From Oscillibacter sp. PC13 (lineage in GTDB: Bacteria > Bacillota > Clostridia > Oscillospirales > Oscillospiraceae), in NCBI RefSeq assembly GCF_900115635.1, contig NZ_FOXE01000006.1, positions 62,001 through 126,000 on the forward strand: DNA of 64,000 nt. The letters are read 5' to 3'. A program made the translations under genes and the position numbers. Numbering within the stretch: the stretch's first letter is position 1; each line of letters opens with the position of its first letter. Positions 34,264 to 43,036 of this stretch are shown here, in pieces. The notes beneath the pieces were generated by a model, which was given only the letters and a program-made list of their open reading frames with translations, did no database searches and was not told where the DNA came from.

Positions 34264-35528
34264 GCTTCCATGACCTCCTTGGGATGGGTGATGTGGCCGG
34301 TAACGGCGCTGGCGGCCGCCACGGCGGGAGAGGCGAGATAGACCTCGCTGTCCACGTGGCCCATACGGCCCACGAAGTTGCGGTTGGTGGTGGAGACGCA
34401 GCGCTCACCTGCGGCCAGGATGCCCATGTAGCCGCCAAGGCACGGCCCGCAGGTGGGGGTGGAGACAATGCAGCCGGAGTCCAGGAAGATCTCCGTATAG
34501 CCCTGCTTGATGCACTGGCGGTAGACGTCCTGGGTGGCAGGGATGATGATGGCCCGGATGCCCTTTGCCACCTTCTTTCCCTTGAGCACGGCAGCGGCAG
34601 CGGCCATATCTGCGATCTGTCCATTGGTACAGGAGCCAATGACCACCTGGTCAATGGCAACGTTGCCGCCTTCTGCGGCGGGGTGGGCGTTTTCCGGCAG
34701 ATGGGGATAGGCAACTGTGCAGTCGATTTCTCCCAAATCCAAGTCGATGACCTGCTCGTATACCGCGTCCGGATCCGCCTCGTAAACGGTGTAGGGCCGG
34801 TTGACGCGGCCGTCCACATAGGCCCGGGTAACTTCATCTACGGCGAAAATACCGTTTTTCGCGCCGGCCTCAATGGCCATATTGGAGATGGTGAGGCGGT
34901 CAAAAATGCTGAGATTCTTCAGCCCGGGGCCGGAGAATTCCAGGGAGCGGTACAAGGCACCGTCCACTCCGATCTTGCCAATCAGGTGAAGAATGACATC
35001 CTTGCCGCTGACATAGGGGCGGAAAGAGCCGATGATGTTCACCTTGATGGCGGCAGGCACCTTGAACCAGGTCTCACCAACTGCCATGGCCGCGCCCATA
35101 TCCGTGGAGCCAACGCCAGTGGAGAAGGCGCCCAGGGCACCGTAGGTACAAGTGTGGGAGTCCGCGCCGACGCAGGCCTCGCCGGGGGCGATCAGACCCT
35201 TTTCCGGAATCAGGGCATGCTCAATGCCCATTTGGCCCACGTCGTAATAATTGTCCAGGTCAAACCGGCGGGCAAAAGTCCGGCACTGCTTGCATTGGGT
35301 AGCGGCCTTAATGTCCTTGTTGGGAGCAAAGTGATCCATCACCATGACGATTTTGCTCTTGTCGAACACCTTGTCAAAGCCGGCCTTTTCAAATTCGTTA
35401 ATGGCCACCGGAGAGGTGATGTCGTTGCCAAGAACCATATCCAGCTTGGCCTTGATCAGCTGGCCAGCCCGCACCTCAGGGAGCCCTGCGTGGGCAGCCA
35501 GGATTTTTTGTGTCATTGTCATTCCCAT
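34260..35528 (-). CDS. leuC: 3-isopropylmalate dehydratase large subunit
   Basis: It isomerises 2-isopropylmalate to 3-isopropylmalate using a [4Fe-4S] cluster. The 422-residue protein is the shorter archaeal/clostridial LeuC type. It has [30 protein letters not shown], and cluster cysteines in [13 protein letters not shown] and [23 protein letters not shown] precedes the ATG at 35528; in-frame ATGs also occur at the third and fifth codons. It sits 20 bases after leuA. Confidence 0.96.
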   Translation of the reverse strand: MGMTMTQKILAAHAGLPEVRAGQLIKAKLDMVLGNDITSPVAINEFEKAGFDKVFDKSKIVMVMDHFAPNKDIKAATQCKQCRTFARRFDLDNYYDVGQMGIEHALIPEKGLIAPGEACVGADSHTCTYGALGAFSTGVGSTDMGAAMAVGETWFKVPAAIKVNIIGSFRPYVSGKDVILHLIGKIGVDGALYRSLEFSGPGLKNLSIFDRLTISNMAIEAGAKNGIFAVDEVTRAYVDGRVNRPYTVYEADPDAVYEQVIDLDLGEIDCTVAYPHLPENAHPAAEGGNVAIDQVVIGSCTNGQIADMAAAAAVLKGKKVAKGIRAIIIPATQDVYRQCIKQGYTEIFLDSGCIVSTPTCGPCLGGYMGILAAGERCVSTTNRNFVGRMGHVDSEVYLASPAVAAASAVTGHITHPKEVMEA

Positions 35529-35547
35529 GTTGTGCTGTCTCCTTTCC

Positions 35548-37050
35548 TCAGCCCGCCGTAATTTTGTTGATACCGTTTACATAGGCGCGAATAGAGGACT
35601 CGATGATATCTGTAGAGATACCGGTGCCGGTGTAGACCTCGCCATTGTGGCTGATTTTCACTACGGCCTCACCCAAGGAGTCCTCGCCATCCGTGACAGC
35701 GTTGAGGCTGAAGCTCTCCAGATTCACATCCAGATCTGTAATGCGGTTAATGGCCTTGAACGCCGCATCCAGGGGGCCGCTGCCAAGGGAAACCTCTTCA
35801 AAGGACTGGCCGTCTTTGGAAATTTTAATGCAGGCGGTGTTGGCAATTTCATTGCCGGTATTGACCACATGTCCAACCAGCTCGTAGGTGGGGATATCAT
35901 CCCGGCGGTAGCTGAGGGCCAGTGCCTCCAGATCGGAGTTCGTGATGCTTTTCTTCTTGTCTGCAAGGGCTTTGAAGCGGGCAAAGACGTCGTCCAGCTG
36001 AGTATCGCTGAGCTCGTAGCCCATGTCCACCAGACGGTCCCGCAGAGCGTGCTTGCCGGAGTGTTTGCCCAGGACCATGGTGTTTTGGGGAATGCCCACA
36101 TCAGTGGACTTCATAATCTCATAGGTGGCGGCATTGGCGGCCACGCCGTGCTGATGAATGCCAGACTCATGGGCAAACGCATTGGCACCCACAATGGCTT
36201 TGCTGGGGGCGATGGGTACGCCGGTGATGCTGGAGAGGAGCTTGCTGGTTTTATAGATTTGCTTGGTGTTGATGCCGGTTTCGGCGTCATAGTAGTCGGC
36301 CCGTGTCTTAATATTCATGGCGATTTCCTCCAGGCTGGCATTGCCTGCCCGCTCGCCGATGCCATTGACGGTGCATTCCACCTGTGTGGCACCGGCCCGG
36401 ACACAGGCCAGGGTATTGGCCACGGCCAGACCCAGATCGTCGTGGCAGTGGACGGAAATATCCACCTGGTCGATCCCTTCCACGTTGGCCTTGAGGTAGC
36501 GGATAAGAGAGCTCATCTCCTCCGGTGTAGAGTAGCCCACAGTGTCAGGAACATTCAAGACGGTGGCACCGGCCTTGACGGCGGCGGTGTAGCAGCGGGC
36601 GAGAAACTCCTTGTCAGAACGGGAGGCGTCCTCTGCGGAGAATTCGATGTCCGCGCATTTGGACTTGGCATAGGCTACATTTTCAGCGATGCTGGCCAGC
36701 ACCTGCTCCCGGGACATCTTCAGCTTATACTCCATGTGGATATCGCTGGTGGCCAGGAAAACATGAATGCGTGGATGCTTGGCGACCTTTACGGCGTCCC
36801 AGGCAGCGTCAATGTCGCCCTTGGTGCAGCGTGCCAAACTCGCCACGGTGCAGTTGGTGACCACGCCGGCAATAGACTGTACACTTTTAAAATCCTCGGG
36901 GGAGGAGATGGCAAAGCCGGCTTCGATGACATCCACACCCAAGGCATCCAGCTGCCGGGCCATGTCCAGCTTTTCCGGCAGATTCATGCTGCAGCCGGGG
37001 GACTGCTCGCCGTCCCGGAGTGTAGTGTCAAAAATTTTGATTCGTCTCAT
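35548..37050 (-). CDS. leuA: 2-isopropylmalate synthase
   Basis: It condenses 2-ketoisovalerate with acetyl-CoA, the committed leucine step. The 500-residue protein has the DmpG/HMGL-like barrel with [13 protein letters not shown], the [15 protein letters not shown] metal site, [13 protein letters not shown] and [12 protein letters not shown]-terminal LeuA regulatory domain follows, which gives leucine feedback. AAGGAGG before the ATG at 37050 ([10 protein letters not shown]) defines the start; the frame stays open to 37368 but that part is the T-box leader. First gene of leuA-leuC-leuD-leuB. Confidence 0.97.
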   Translation of the reverse strand: MRRIKIFDTTLRDGEQSPGCSMNLPEKLDMARQLDALGVDVIEAGFAISSPEDFKSVQSIAGVVTNCTVASLARCTKGDIDAAWDAVKVAKHPRIHVFLATSDIHMEYKLKMSREQVLASIAENVAYAKSKCADIEFSAEDASRSDKEFLARCYTAAVKAGATVLNVPDTVGYSTPEEMSSLIRYLKANVEGIDQVDISVHCHDDLGLAVANTLACVRAGATQVECTVNGIGERAGNASLEEIAMNIKTRADYYDAETGINTKQIYKTSKLLSSITGVPIAPSKAIVGANAFAHESGIHQHGVAANAATYEIMKSTDVGIPQNTMVLGKHSGKHALRDRLVDMGYELSDTQLDDVFARFKALADKKKSITNSDLEALALSYRRDDIPTYELVGHVVNTGNEIANTACIKISKDGQSFEEVSLGSGPLDAAFKAINRITDLDVNLESFSLNAVTDGEDSLGEAVVKISHNGEVYTGTGISTDIIESSIRAYVNGINKITAG

Positions 37051-37103
37051 GGAAAGTTCCTCCTTATTTGTGGCTTTTTCTGTTTCAGGCAGCCCCGGGC
37101 AAC

Positions 37104-37141
37104 AAAAAAAGCCTTCGTCTCTCAAAATAAGAGACGAAAGC
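37104..37141 (-). terminator. Regulatory terminator of the leu T-box
   Basis: On the minus strand GCTTTCGTCTCT pairs with AGAGACGAAGGC (one mismatch) and is followed by seven T residues. It lies between the T-box and leuA and is the switch of the attenuator. Confidence 0.9.
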
Positions 37142-37390
37142 TCACTTCCGCGGTACCACTCTTGTTGATATAAAAATATCCACTCTCCGTATCGGTCCCA
37201 TTCGGAACGAATACTGCCTCGCTGGTAACGGTGAGGAACCCGTTCACACCTACGGCCCAAAAAGGCTTTCAGCGGACTGCTCAAGGGCCAGTATATCGTC
37301 TGTCTGCATACCGTCTCGCAGCAACCGGCGGCTCTCTGAAATGCGCGCAGCGACTTTTTCCCTGTCATGGCATTTGTACTGTATTGGTTC
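37104..37390 (-). promoter_or_regulatory. T-box leader controlling leuACDB
   Basis: The minus strand carries the T-box core AGAGTGGTACCGCGG (37148-37162), whose bulge pairs with uncharged tRNA NCCA. Upstream is a long stem-I region of about 200 bases, and directly downstream is a terminator. Low charging of the cognate tRNA, here presumably tRNA-Leu, should allow readthrough into leuA. I could not assign the specifier codon with certainty; CTT in CCCTTGAGC (about 37280) is one candidate. Confidence 0.93.
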
Positions 37391-37392
37391 AG

Positions 37393-37421
37393 ACTTTACA
37401 CGATTCTGAACAAGTTGTCAA
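37393..37421 (-). promoter_or_regulatory. Promoter of the leu operon
   Basis: On the minus strand TTGACA (37421-37416) and TAAAGT (37398-37393) are spaced by 17 bases, just upstream of the T-box leader. Confidence 0.8.
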
Positions 37422-37495
37422 GAGTATATTTAAAAAAATCAAAAAAGGGAGAAAATCAGACGCTGGAAAAGCGGAAAGACATTGTGCGGGAAGGG

Positions 37496-38770
37496 TTACT
37501 GTCTTGCCGCAGGAATCAAAAGTCCCAGAATGCCGCACAGCGCGGCCGGAACCACCCAGCCAAATCCGAGATCGGCCAGAGGCAGGCGGCTCAACAGTAA
37601 AATGGGGGTGCCATAGGTGCTGATGACGGTCAAAAGACTCGTGATCAAGGCACCAAACGCTGCCAGACGAAATACCCAATCGTTTGAAATCCAGCGCTGA
37701 AAGAAGGCCAGCACAATCAAAACCAGGGTAGGAGGGTAGACGATACTCAGCACAGGGGATGCGATGGAAACAATCTGATCAAGGCCGATGCTGGACACCA
37801 CAGCGCTGAACACACAGATCAGAACAACAAGAAACTTGTATGAAATGCGTCCGCTGGAGAGCCCTGAGAAGTAAGCTGCGGCAGAACTTACCAGGGCCAC
37901 TGCCGTAGTAATGCAGGCCAGCGCCACAACCACGGCAAACAGCAACGTGCCGGCACTGCCCATCAGATTTTGAACAATGGAAACAACCAGATAGGTGCGG
38001 TTAACGGAGAGATCAAAAAAGCGGGAGGTGGTGACTCCCAAATAGGTTAGTCCCAGATAGACCACCAGCAGTGCAGTGCCTGCCACTATACCCGCACCGG
38101 CGACTACCCGGGATTTCGCGCGGGTAGTGGTATGGCCCTTCTCTTCAGCACTTTTCAGGATGATGATACCAAACACCACGGCAGCTAATACATCCATCGT
38201 TTGGTAACCGGCCTCGATTCCATTGGCAGGGACGTTCTCAACAAGAGTCCGGCTTGGCACGGGGCCGATGGGATCTATTACACCCCGAACAATCAAAATG
38301 AGGAGCCCCGCAAGCAGAGCCGGAGTCAAAAATTTTCCGACAATGTCCACCACTGCGGATTCCCGCAGACAAAGCAGCAAAATCAACAGAAAAAACAGCG
38401 CTGAAAACAGCAGCGGACTGAAACCGGCCACCAGTGGAGCCACAGACATCTCGTAAGTGGTGGCAGCGGTTCGGGGGATGGCCAGCATGGGGCCGATACA
38501 AAGAACAATGGCACTCATCAGCAAAGTGGCGGGGATTTTCCCAAGAGGACGGGTAATACCATCCGGGCTGCCACAGCGCAGCATGGCAAACAAGGCCACC
38601 AGGGCCAGACCAATATCCGCCAAATAGTAGCAAAGAAATCCTAAAAACCACTGGGATCCGGACTGCAGTCCGAGGTAGGGGGGAAAAATAACATTTCCGG
38701 CTCCAAAAAACATGGAGAACAGAGCAAAGCCAATGACAAAGATATCGGTCTTATGAGTCGTGCGCTTCAT
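37496..38770 (-). CDS. brnQ: Branched-chain amino acid carrier BrnQ
   Basis: A sodium- or proton-coupled symporter for leucine, isoleucine and valine. The 424-residue protein has about 12 transmembrane helices and the LIVCS signature FALFSMFFGAGNVIFPPYLG near the N-terminus. AAGGAGG before the ATG at 38770 (MKRTTHKTDIF) decides the start; the frame extends to 38848 without support. It lies just upstream of the leu operon on the same strand but has its own consensus promoter and no visible T-box. The pair couples leucine uptake and synthesis. Confidence 0.95.
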   Translation of the reverse strand: MKRTTHKTDIFVIGFALFSMFFGAGNVIFPPYLGLQSGSQWFLGFLCYYLADIGLALVALFAMLRCGSPDGITRPLGKIPATLLMSAIVLCIGPMLAIPRTAATTYEMSVAPLVAGFSPLLFSALFFLLILLLCLRESAVVDIVGKFLTPALLAGLLILIVRGVIDPIGPVPSRTLVENVPANGIEAGYQTMDVLAAVVFGIIILKSAEEKGHTTTRAKSRVVAGAGIVAGTALLVVYLGLTYLGVTTSRFFDLSVNRTYLVVSIVQNLMGSAGTLLFAVVVALACITTAVALVSSAAAYFSGLSSGRISYKFLVVLICVFSAVVSSIGLDQIVSIASPVLSIVYPPTLVLIVLAFFQRWISNDWVFRLAAFGALITSLLTVISTYGTPILLLSRLPLADLGFGWVVPAALCGILGLLIPAARQ

Positions 38771-38879
38771 GAGTGCCTCCTTGCAGGAACGTTGGCAGGC
38801 TGTCCGCACCATGGGGACAAAAAAGGCCGCTTTCCATGCAAGCGACACATTACGAAACAGCCTGAATCAAACAAAAACC

Positions 38880-38908
38880 ATTATAAAATGCGGGCATCCA
38901 AAAGTCAA
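38880..38908 (-). promoter_or_regulatory. Promoter of brnQ
   Basis: On the minus strand TTGACT (38908-38903) and TATAAT (38885-38880) are spaced by 17 bases; the ATG is about 110 bases downstream. Confidence 0.82.
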
Positions 38909-39059
38909 CCTTGTGTAAAACTGATAAAATTTGCGCATAGAAATCGTCAAAAGAACATATGGTACGCCTCCCACAAGCGGGATGGAACTTTTGAGGAAAC
39001 AGCTGCGTCTGAACTGAAAAAGAGGAGAGCTTCCTCCAGATAGCAGACAGGAGACAGAA

Positions 39060-39887
39060 ATGAGACGAAATTTGAAAATCAGGTTCCGGATGATGCTGCT
39101 GGCAACTGCCATGGCGCTGCTATTGACGGCGTGCGGCACAGCAAAGGATGTGGGAACCTCTGCTCCGGTGGAGAGCACGGGTGCAGAAGATGGCGTGGAC
39201 GGTACTGTGGAGATGCCTGTGGAGCGGCCGGAAGATGAGACGGAACTCGGGGAGATCCAGAATGCTGACGGCTCCACCGCCATCATAGCGGACGGAGAGG
39301 AATTGCTGCCGGACGGCGCTGAACCCAGGCCGGGAGTGGGGCAGCGGCCTGCGGACAACACCCAGCACCCGGAGCTCGGTGGGCGGCCGGCCAACCCCGC
39401 AGAAAAACCAGAGGGACAGCCGGTGGAGAAGCCCACGGATTCTCCCGCACAGAAACCGGAGAATACGCCTGCGGAACAGGAGCACGTGGATCTGAACGCC
39501 TTTTACAACACGTTGGCCTCAGGTGCCGGCTGGCCGGCTATGATGCAGGCTGAAGGAGAGACCATGGACGCGTTCTACACAGGGCTGGCGGAACTGGCCA
39601 CGGAGCAGTGCGGCGTGTACATGGCCATGATCTCTGCCGTGGCCGGGGAGATTGCCTTGGTGGAGGTTTCCAACGCGGCGGATGTCCAGACAGTAAAAGA
39701 TATTTTTCAGGCTCGAATCAACTATCAGGTGGGAGATCATGAAAACCCCGGCGGCGCATGGTATCCAGACTCCATCCAGGTATGGGAAAACAACTCCCGC
39801 ATTGTCACCCAAGGCAATTACGTGATGATGATTGCCATGGAGGGTGCTGACGATATTGTGGCCAGTTTCAATGCGTTATTTGTATAA
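39060..39887 (+). CDS. DUF4358 lipoprotein with a Pro/Glu-rich linker
   Basis: The 275-residue precursor has a lipobox (ALLLTAC), then a long disordered linker with PAEKPEGQPVEKPTD-type proline repeats (about 90-145). The C-terminal domain (about 150-275) matches DUF4358: YMAMISAVAGEIALVEVSN, VKDIFQARINYQ and NYVMMIAMEGADDIVASFNA. Such proteins are common surface lipoproteins of Clostridia with unknown function. GGAGACAG lies before the ATG. Monocistronic, with a terminator shared with the convergent DUF362 gene. Confidence 0.82.
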   Translation: MRRNLKIRFRMMLLATAMALLLTACGTAKDVGTSAPVESTGAEDGVDGTVEMPVERPEDETELGEIQNADGSTAIIADGEELLPDGAEPRPGVGQRPADNTQHPELGGRPANPAEKPEGQPVEKPTDSPAQKPENTPAEQEHVDLNAFYNTLASGAGWPAMMQAEGETMDAFYTGLAELATEQCGVYMAMISAVAGEIALVEVSNAADVQTVKDIFQARINYQVGDHENPGGAWYPDSIQVWENNSRIVTQGNYVMMIAMEGADDIVASFNALFV

Positions 39888-39895
39888 AACTGCAG

Positions 39896-39930
39896 AAAAA
39901 AACGGACTTCTTTTAGAAGCCCGTTTTTTT
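39896..39930. terminator. Bidirectional terminator
   Basis: AAACGGACTTC and GAAGCCCGTTT pair (one mismatch) around TTTTA, with A-runs on the left and T-runs on the right, between convergent genes. Confidence 0.75.
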
Positions 39931-39939
39931 GTGGAAATT

Positions 39940-41061
39940 TTAGATTTCGATCAGATCATACTCCCGTGTACCCAGCCCAAGCTTTTCAGCGTGCTCCAGA
40001 CAAACCCGCCAGTCGGTGTCCGGATTGGCGGCGACCAGACGGTCAGAGCAATTGCAATCATAGCCCTCGTCAAAGAGCAGGGAACCTTGCAGGGCCGGCT
40101 GGGCGTTGACCGCATCGGCACAGGCCTGATCCAAGGCGACAGGGTCAAAAGAGGCAAACATGCCCACATCCGGCGTGATAGGTGCATCATTTTCCGCGTG
40201 GCAGTCACAGCAGGGGGAGACATCTACAACCAATGACACATGGAAACAGGGGCGGCCATCCACCACTGCTTTGGTGTATTCCGCCATCTTTTTGTTCAGC
40301 ATGGCGGGGGCTTCATCATTTCGGGAGACAATGGCGTCTTTCGGACAGATGGCAAGACAGCGGGCACAGCCAACGCACTTTTCAGTGTCAATGGAGGCTT
40401 TTCCATCTGCACCGAACTGGGGGGCACTGTGAGCACAGATCCTGGAACAGGCATGGCATCCAATGCAGAGATCTTGCTTGACATAGGGCTTTCCGGAGTT
40501 GTGCTGCTCCATTTTTCCCGCCCGGGAACCACAGCCCATGCCGATATTTTTCAAACAGCCGCCCATACCAGCCTGCTCATGTCCCTTAAAGTGGGTGAGG
40601 GAGATGAAGACATCAGCATCCATGACAGCCCGGCCAATCTTAGCAGCTTTTACATACTCGCCGCCCTTTACGGGAACCTCCACATCGTCGTTGCCCTTCA
40701 AACCATCGGCAATGAGGATATGGCAGCCGGTGGAATAGGGGGTAAAACCATTGACATAGGCTGATTCAATATGGTCCAGCGCATTTTTGCGGCCGCCCAC
40801 ATATAAGGTGTTGCAGTCCGTCAAGAAGGGTTTACCGCCATGGCTTTTTACCAAATCTGCTACTGCCTTCGCCCAGTTGGGACGAAGATAGGCCAGATTG
40901 CCCGGCTCGCCGAAATGCATCTTGATGGCCACGTATTTGCCGTCCATATCGATGTCGCCAAAGCCTGCGGTCATCATCAGACGGGCCAGCTTCTGGGGCA
41001 GGTTTTCACGCCAGCTGGGGGCGCGGAAATCCGCAAAGTATACCTTTGACTTCTCAGACAT
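39940..41061 (-). CDS. DUF362 domain protein with a 4Fe-4S ferredoxin domain
   Basis: The 373-residue protein has the DUF362 region at both ends (MHFGEPGNLAYLRP; SLTHFKGHEQAGMGGCLKN) and a ferredoxin insert at about 195-245. The insert has two cluster motifs: CIGCHACSRIC (last Cys followed by AHS, not Pro) and CVGCARCLAICP. Extra cysteines occur in VSPCCDCHAE. DUF362 proteins are thought to be Fe-S oxidoreductases, and some are tied to Fe-S or flavin chemistry; the reaction is unknown. The ATG follows AAAGGAG. No operon partner is evident. Confidence 0.9.
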   Translation of the reverse strand: MSEKSKVYFADFRAPSWRENLPQKLARLMMTAGFGDIDMDGKYVAIKMHFGEPGNLAYLRPNWAKAVADLVKSHGGKPFLTDCNTLYVGGRKNALDHIESAYVNGFTPYSTGCHILIADGLKGNDDVEVPVKGGEYVKAAKIGRAVMDADVFISLTHFKGHEQAGMGGCLKNIGMGCGSRAGKMEQHNSGKPYVKQDLCIGCHACSRICAHSAPQFGADGKASIDTEKCVGCARCLAICPKDAIVSRNDEAPAMLNKKMAEYTKAVVDGRPCFHVSLVVDVSPCCDCHAENDAPITPDVGMFASFDPVALDQACADAVNAQPALQGSLLFDEGYDCNCSDRLVAANPDTDWRVCLEHAEKLGLGTREYDLIEI

Positions 41062-41125
41062 TTTTGATAACTCCTTTTTCTTGGATCGTTGTTAGAGAGT
41101 GGGGGATTGAGCCCCCGCCGTTTTT

Positions 41126-41536
41126 TTAATCGATATCCACGCTGACATGATCGGTTCCGTGCTCGTCGAACTCAGACAGGTACGCATCGATGCGGTCCAT
41201 CAGCTCCCCATAATTTTCACGGGTCAAAGGTTCGCCGTCCATATCCTTCAAGGCGAGCTCCTCTGCCAGAATTTCATAAAAAACGATGTCCTCATAGTTT
41301 TCGATGGCTTCGTGAATGCCGCCGTCGGCATAGGCCCTGGATGGAATCAGCTCCCCGCGGTACAACTCCACCAGCTTGCTCATATCGTGCTGCAGGCAGT
41401 GGGAAAAAATAAGGCTTTCCACTTGATCGTATTCCTTGATACGGTCATTTTCCCGGGTGGAGTTGATCACCCAGTTCCCGATGTACGTCAGATCCAGCAG
41501 ATAGCGGTACTGCTGTTCCGTCAATTCAATTTTCAT
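41126..41536 (-). CDS. Conserved hypothetical protein (136 aa)
   Basis: The protein is acidic, helical and soluble, with no signal peptide. It starts MKIELTEQQYRYLLDLTYIG and includes RENDRIKEYDQVESLIFSHC and EHGTDHVSVDID at the end. I do not recognise a named domain. GGAGGTG eight bases before the ATG at 41536 supports this start; a TTG two codons earlier is an alternative. It is divergent from murI. Confidence 0.7.
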   Translation of the reverse strand: MKIELTEQQYRYLLDLTYIGNWVINSTRENDRIKEYDQVESLIFSHCLQHDMSKLVELYRGELIPSRAYADGGIHEAIENYEDIVFYEILAEELALKDMDGEPLTRENYGELMDRIDAYLSEFDEHGTDHVSVDID

Positions 41537-41634
41537 GGGCAAACACCTCCCAGATACTCCTATATAGCATGATTATAGCAAAGACAATACAAAAATTCCA
41601 TATAAAAAACCGGGTAAAAAGACTAAAATCTGTC

Positions 41635-41663
41635 TTGCGGCGGGCAAAAGCACATAGTATAAT
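41635..41663 (+). promoter_or_regulatory. Promoter of murI
   Basis: TTGCGG (41635-41640) and TATAAT (41658-41663) are spaced by 17 bases, about 90 bases before the murI ATG. Confidence 0.7.
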
Positions 41664-41750
41664 ATATAATTTGGGAAATACCACATAATCAGAGTATGCA
41701 GTATGCGGCAGACGTGTGATAGCCGCGGCCTGAAAAGGAGCTTTGTGACA

Positions 41751-42566
41751 ATGGATAATCGCCCTATTGGTGTGTTTGACTCAGGCCTCGGCGGCTTGAC
41801 GGCAGTGCGCTCCCTGCGGCAGATTTTGCCTGAAGAAAACCTGGTTTATTTTGGCGACACCGCACGGGTCCCCTATGGCGGGCGCGCCAGGGAGACCATT
41901 TTAAAATACGCGCGGCAGGACGTGCGCTTTTTGCGCTCCTTTGACTTGAAGGCAATTTTAATTGCCTGCGGTACGGTGTCCACCACATCTCTGGAGACGC
42001 TGCAGACAGAAAATGACCTGCCCATTGTGGGCGTTGTGGAACCTACCTGTCGCCGGGCGGTGGCAGTGACGAAGAATAAAAAAGTAGGAATGATTGCCAC
42101 ATTGGCTTCCGTGCGATCCAGCGCCTATGAGACAACCATTCACCGGTTGTCTCCAGAGACAGAGGTGTTTTCCAGACCCTGCCCCCTGTTTGTGCCGCTG
42201 ACGGAGAACGGCCGCATCCACCGGGGGGATGTAGTCATTGAGACGGTGGCGCGGGAGTATTTGGAACCATTGAAGGTGACCGGCGTCGACACATTGATTC
42301 TGGGATGCACACACTACCCGCTGCTGACAGATATCATTGGGGATGTCTGCGGACCGGATGTGACGCTGGTCTCTGCAGGAGAGGAGTCTGCATTCGAATT
42401 GAAGCGGCTGCTGAAAGCAAACGGTCTCCGGGCAGATGAACATCAGCGTGGAGAAGTGGAGTTTTACGTCAGCGAACGACCGGAGGACTTTGAGCAGATC
42501 GCATCGCTGTTTTTGCAGGAGAATATGCACCACAGTGCACGGAGGATTGACATTGACCAATATTAA
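41751..42566 (+). CDS. murI: Glutamate racemase
   Basis: It makes D-glutamate for peptidoglycan. The 271-residue protein has the family start IGVFDSGLGGLTAVR with Asp10, YFGDTARVPYG, the first catalytic Cys73 in IACGTVST and the second in LGCTHYPLL. The first Cys motif is usually ACNTA(S/T); here Asn is replaced by Gly (ACGTVS). Both catalytic cysteines and both partner acids are present, so I expect an active enzyme. AAAAGGAGC before the ATG at 41751 sets the start; the frame opens at 41703. A DUF1934 gene follows after 10 bases. Confidence 0.93.
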   Translation: MDNRPIGVFDSGLGGLTAVRSLRQILPEENLVYFGDTARVPYGGRARETILKYARQDVRFLRSFDLKAILIACGTVSTTSLETLQTENDLPIVGVVEPTCRRAVAVTKNKKVGMIATLASVRSSAYETTIHRLSPETEVFSRPCPLFVPLTENGRIHRGDVVIETVAREYLEPLKVTGVDTLILGCTHYPLLTDIIGDVCGPDVTLVSAGEESAFELKRLLKANGLRADEHQRGEVEFYVSERPEDFEQIASLFLQENMHHSARRIDIDQY

Positions 42567-42576
42567 TCGGGAGAAG

Positions 42577-42996
42577 ATGCCAGTGCTGCTGTCCATCCGG
42601 GGAGAGCAGTATTTCGACGATATTGATCCGGATGCCACAGAACTGATGACGGACGGAACGCTGGAGTCCACAGAGGCGGGATTCCTGCTGACTTATCAGG
42701 AGTCAGAACTCACTGGTATGGAGGGAACCACCACTACCTTTGAGGTGCGTGGTCCCTTGGTGATTCTGACCCGGTCCGGAAAGGTGAATTCCCAGATGGT
42801 ATTTGAAGAGGGACGGCAGCATACATCCCTGTATGAGACACCATTTGGGGAGTTAACGGTGGATATCCAGACCAGCACACTGAAACACAACCTGAGCGAA
42901 GGCGGCGGACTGATGGAGATCAAATACTCCATTGCAGTGGAGCACACAGTTACCGGAAGAAACTGCTTTAAAATCAGGGTGAAACGGAAAAACTGA
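42577..42996 (+). CDS. DUF1934 (YwiB-like) beta-barrel protein
   Basis: The 139-residue protein is a lipocalin-like small barrel of unknown function: VLLSIRGEQYFDDIDPD, GFLLTYQESELTGMEGTTTTFEV, TPFGELTVDIQTS. Family genes commonly sit just before argS, as here (40 bases). The ATG at 42577 gives the usual start (MPVLLSIRGEQ), although its GGGAG is close. A TTG at 42553, with GGAGG seven bases upstream inside murI, would add eight residues. Confidence 0.88.
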   Translation: MPVLLSIRGEQYFDDIDPDATELMTDGTLESTEAGFLLTYQESELTGMEGTTTTFEVRGPLVILTRSGKVNSQMVFEEGRQHTSLYETPFGELTVDIQTSTLKHNLSEGGGLMEIKYSIAVEHTVTGRNCFKIRVKRKN

Positions 42997-43036
42997 ATAC
43001 CCATATTTTTAAGTTACGAATGAGAGGGATACTTCA

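Noticed and set aside
37051-37368. N-terminal extension of leuA of about 106 codons
   Set aside because: The region is the T-box leader with its terminator; the real ATG has AAGGAGG and the family N-terminus.
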